DNA of 8,657 nt. Origin: Acetobacteraceae bacterium (lineage in GTDB: Bacteria > Pseudomonadota > Alphaproteobacteria > Acetobacterales > Acetobacteraceae). Positions within the stretch are counted from its first letter, which is position 1. The number at the start of each line of letters is the position of its first letter. The notes beneath the pieces were generated by a model that was not told the origin of the DNA, did not search any database, and saw only the letters and a list, made by a program, of their open reading frames with translations. The position numbers and the translations under genes are program-made. The DNA lies in assembly GCA_025356735.1 (NCBI GenBank), contig JANXRT010000435.1, positions 1 through 8,657 of the forward strand, in the 5' to 3' direction. Positions 6,688 to 8,657 of this stretch are shown piece after piece.

Positions 6688-6742
6688 GTTGCTGCCTGAA
6701 GTTGGGGCTCAGCGCGGGCAAGGCGTCAAGGGCGGTCTTCCG

Positions 6743-7498
6743 TCACCCGTAGCGGCGCCAGAAGAAAACAACCGTCATGGAGACGGTGACGGTCAGGATG
6801 ATCGCCCGGGCGACCGGCGCGGACAGGCGGCGGCCGAGGCTTGCGCCGGCATAGCCGCCGAGGAAAGCGCCGGCCAGCATCGCCAGGGTTTCGGGCCACC
6901 AAACCTTGCCGGCAGCGATGAAGCATAGCACGGCGACGGCGTTGGTGGCGCCGACCATCAGGATGCGCGCCGGGTTGAGCCGGGCCAGGGTTTCGGTGCC
7001 GAGCAGGGTCCAGGTCGCCAGCATCATGATGCCGACGGCGCCGCCGAAATAGCCGCCGTAGAGGCCAAGCACGAACTGTACCGCGAGCAGCGCCGGCGGA
7101 CCGATGCGCATGTGCCGGCGGAGCGTCGTGCCGAGATCGCGGCCGAAGGCGAAGGCCAGGGTCGCGAACAGCAGCAGCCACGGCACCACGGCGTCGAATG
7201 TGGAGACCGGCGTTACCAGCAGCAGGATGGCGCCGAGCAGACCGCCGATGACGCTGATGGTGAGAAGCTGCCACAGCTTCACGCCGCCGATGTCGGCGAA
7301 ATCGTGGCGATAGATCCAGGCGCTGCTGACCGCGCCCGGAAACAGCGCCACGGTGGAGGAGGCGTTGGCCGCGACCGAGGGCAGGCCGGCGAATATCAGG
7401 GCGGGGAACGAGAAGAAAGAACCGCCACCGGCGATGGCGTTCATGGCGCCGGCGGCGAAGCCCGCGGCCACCAGCATTGCCAGCGTGGCCAGGGTCAC
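6743..7498 (-). CDS. TauE/SafE-family membrane permease (sulfite/anion exporter-like)
   Basis: A 251-residue integral inner-membrane protein of the TSUP (TauE/SafE/YfcA/DUF81) family, whose characterised members export sulfite or organosulfur anions. It has the two internally related halves typical of the family. The first half starts GFAAGAMNAIAGGGSFFSFP (13-32), the conserved re-entrant motif, with ANASSTVALFPG at 44-55. The second half has GLYGGYFGGAVGIMMLAT (145-162) and NPARILMVGATNAVA (175-189). About seven to eight hydrophobic segments are visible, at roughly 3-22, 29-40, 76-97, 104-120, 135-150, 153-165, 178-198, 204-220 and 230-247. The start is a GTG forming a 4-base GTGA overlap with the hemW stop, so translation is probably coupled. 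No alternative ATG in the first 15 residues keeps the first helix intact. Substrate specificity within the family cannot be told from sequence. Confidence 0.9.
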   Translation of the reverse strand: MTLATLAMLVAAGFAAGAMNAIAGGGSFFSFPALIFAGLPSVAANASSTVALFPGAVSSAWIYRHDFADIGGVKLWQLLTISVIGGLLGAILLLVTPVSTFDAVVPWLLLFATLAFAFGRDLGTTLRRHMRIGPPALLAVQFVLGLYGGYFGGAVGIMMLATWTLLGTETLARLNPARILMVGATNAVAVLCFIAAGKVWWPETLAMLAGAFLGGYAGASLGRRLSAPVARAIILTVTVSMTVVFFWRRYG

Positions 7499-8646
7499 AG
7501 CACGAGTTGTCCGAGCAGCGCGTCCAGTCGCAGCCGCCCTTCCGAGGTGGCGAGCAGCCGGCTTTCGGTGCGGACCGCGTAGCCGGCCTCGATCGCGCGG
7601 GCCAGGATGTCGGGGTCGATCGCGTCCTCCAACGCCATGCCGGTGCGGGCTTGGAAGCGTGCGGCGTCGATGCCTTCGTTCAGCCGAAGGCCCATCAGCA
7701 GCATCTCGCGGGCGCGCTCCTGGAGTGGGACCGGGTCCTCGCGGGTGGTGCCGTGGCCGTCGGCTTCGACCCTGTCCGCCCAGATTTCCGGTGCGCGGTG
7801 GCGGCGGGTGGCGAGGATTTCGTTGCCTGACGTCACGCGGCCATGGGCGCCCGGGCCGATGCCGGCGTAGTCGGAGTAGCGCCAGTAAGCCAGGTTGTGG
7901 CGGCTCTCAGCGCCAGGTGCTGCGTAGTTCGAAATCTCGTAGGGCAGCAGGCCGACGCGGGCGGCTTCCTCCGCGGTAGCCTCGTAAAGCGCCGTCGCGG
8001 TGTCTTCGTCGGGCAATGAAAAGTCACCGCGGCGGTGGCGGGCCTCGAACGCGGTGCCGGGCTCGATGGTCAGCTGATAGAGTGAAAGATGGTCGGCGGC
8101 GAGGTCGAGCGCCTGGCGCAGCTCCTGCCGCCATGCCGGGACGGTCTGGCCGGGGCGGGCATAGATCAGGTCGAACGAAATCCGTGGGAACAGGCGCCGG
8201 CCGACTTCCAGCGCGGCAATCGCCTGGGCGGCGGAGTGCTCGCGGCCCAGCATCGCCAGCGCCTCGGCCTCCAGGCTCTGCACGCCGAGCGAAATCCGGT
8301 TGACCCCAGCCTCGCGGAAGGCGCGAAGCCGGCCGGCCTCGACCGAGGTCGGGTTGGCCTCCAGGGTGATCTCGATGTCTTCAACAGGCTGGAACAGCCG
8401 CGTCGCGTCCTCGATGACCGAGGCGACCGTTTCCGGCGCCATCAGGCTGGGCGTGCCGCCGCCGAAGAAGATCGAGCCGAGCGGGCGTGGGCCCAGCCGC
8501 GCCGCCTCCCACGCCAGCTCGGTGCGCAGCGCATCTCGAAATCGCGCCTGCGGGATGGTGTCGCGGACATGCGAGTTGAAGTCGCAGTACGGGCATTTCG
8601 CCAGGCAGAACGGCCAGTGGACGTAGAGGGCCAGCGTCTCAGCCAA
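7495..8646 (-). CDS. hemW: Radical SAM heme chaperone HemW (oxygen-independent coproporphyrinogen-III-oxidase-like)
   Basis: The 383-residue protein has the features that separate HemW from true HemN. It begins directly with LALYVHWPFC, and its radical-SAM cluster is CLAKCPYCDF (14-23; Cys14, Cys18, Cys21) followed by NSH. HemN would have a longer N-terminus and a fourth nearby cysteine. Further HemW blocks are IFFGGGTPSL (59-68), LEANPTSVE (95-103), GVNRISLGVQS (114-124), FDLIYARPGQT (158-168), LSLYQLTIEPGT (187-198), YEISNYA (236-242), HNLAYWRYSDYAGIGPGAH (250-268) and a C-terminal winged-helix-like part. HemW binds heme and delivers it to apo-proteins such as respiratory enzymes; it does not decarboxylate coproporphyrinogen. 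The most distal start I can see is a TTG at 8646, but the frame stays open through the last bases of the window, so the true start may lie a few codons outside. In alphaproteobacteria hemW often follows rph and rdgB, which may lie beyond the edge (inference). Likely first visible gene of the minus-strand operon. Confidence 0.92.
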   Translation of the reverse strand: MAETLALYVHWPFCLAKCPYCDFNSHVRDTIPQARFRDALRTELAWEAARLGPRPLGSIFFGGGTPSLMAPETVASVIEDATRLFQPVEDIEITLEANPTSVEAGRLRAFREAGVNRISLGVQSLEAEALAMLGREHSAAQAIAALEVGRRLFPRISFDLIYARPGQTVPAWRQELRQALDLAADHLSLYQLTIEPGTAFEARHRRGDFSLPDEDTATALYEATAEEAARVGLLPYEISNYAAPGAESRHNLAYWRYSDYAGIGPGAHGRVTSGNEILATRRHRAPEIWADRVEADGHGTTREDPVPLQERAREMLLMGLRLNEGIDAARFQARTGMALEDAIDPDILARAIEAGYAVRTESRLLATSEGRLRLDALLGQLVL

Positions 8647-8657
8647 GGCAGGCGGCC

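Noticed and set aside
6674..6721. N-terminal extension of the monooxygenase from a TTG at 6721
   Set aside because: The extension is basic and lacks family resemblance. The ATG at 6673 has a purine-rich upstream stretch and gives the natural first barrel strand.
6674..6742. Possible internal promoter between the permease and monooxygenase genes (TTGACG on the minus strand at 6724-6729)
   Set aside because: The -35-like hexamer has no acceptable -10 element at 16-19 bases spacing, so the match is probably chance.
5192..6928. A 578-codon open frame on the + strand opposite the PPK2, monooxygenase and permease genes
   Set aside because: It spans three well-supported minus-strand genes, its translation has no recognisable domain, and long antisense frames are expected at this GC content.
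7495..8646. Annotation as true oxygen-independent coproporphyrinogen III oxidase (HemN)
   Set aside because: The protein lacks the long N-terminus and extra cysteine of HemN, and has the short CxxxCxxC-DF start and HNxxYW block typical of HemW.

Overview
The window is a GC-rich, densely packed bacterial chromosome segment with no RNA gene, insertion sequence or CRISPR array that I can see. GC content, codon use and protein types (UXS-type epimerase, HemW, a TIGR03709-like PPK2) suggest an alphaproteobacterium, perhaps Rhodospirillales/Acetobacteraceae. That placement is an impression, not a computed result. Eight protein genes form two convergent blocks that meet at about 4600-4657.

Left block, + strand, 3-4596: four tightly packed genes that look like one operon. 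Two are tandem CgeB-type glycosyltransferases; the first is cut by the window edge and overlaps the second by 4 bases. The third is a well-conserved UDP-glucuronate decarboxylase (UDP-xylose synthase). The fourth is a roughly 580-residue protein that appears to fuse a phosphoribosyltransferase-like domain to a degenerate aminoglycoside-phosphotransferase-like kinase domain. Together they suggest a pathway that makes an activated pentose (UDP-xylose) and transfers it to a surface glycan or small molecule. The two-domain protein adds an unexplained ribosyl or phosphoryl chemistry and is the most interesting item here.

Junction, 4597-4657: two strong GC-rich hairpins lie between the converging stop codons. 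They probably act as a bidirectional terminator and may belong to a dispersed repeat family.

Right block, - strand, 8646 down to 4658: hemW (radical-SAM heme chaperone), a TauE/SafE-type membrane permease that overlaps hemW by 4 bases, a luciferase-like flavin monooxygenase, and a class-III-like polyphosphate kinase 2. Gaps are -4, 69 and 18 bases, so co-transcription is likely, with the promoter beyond the right edge. Apart from a possible link between the monooxygenase and the sulfite-type exporter, the block looks like a housekeeping gene followed by loosely related metabolic genes.
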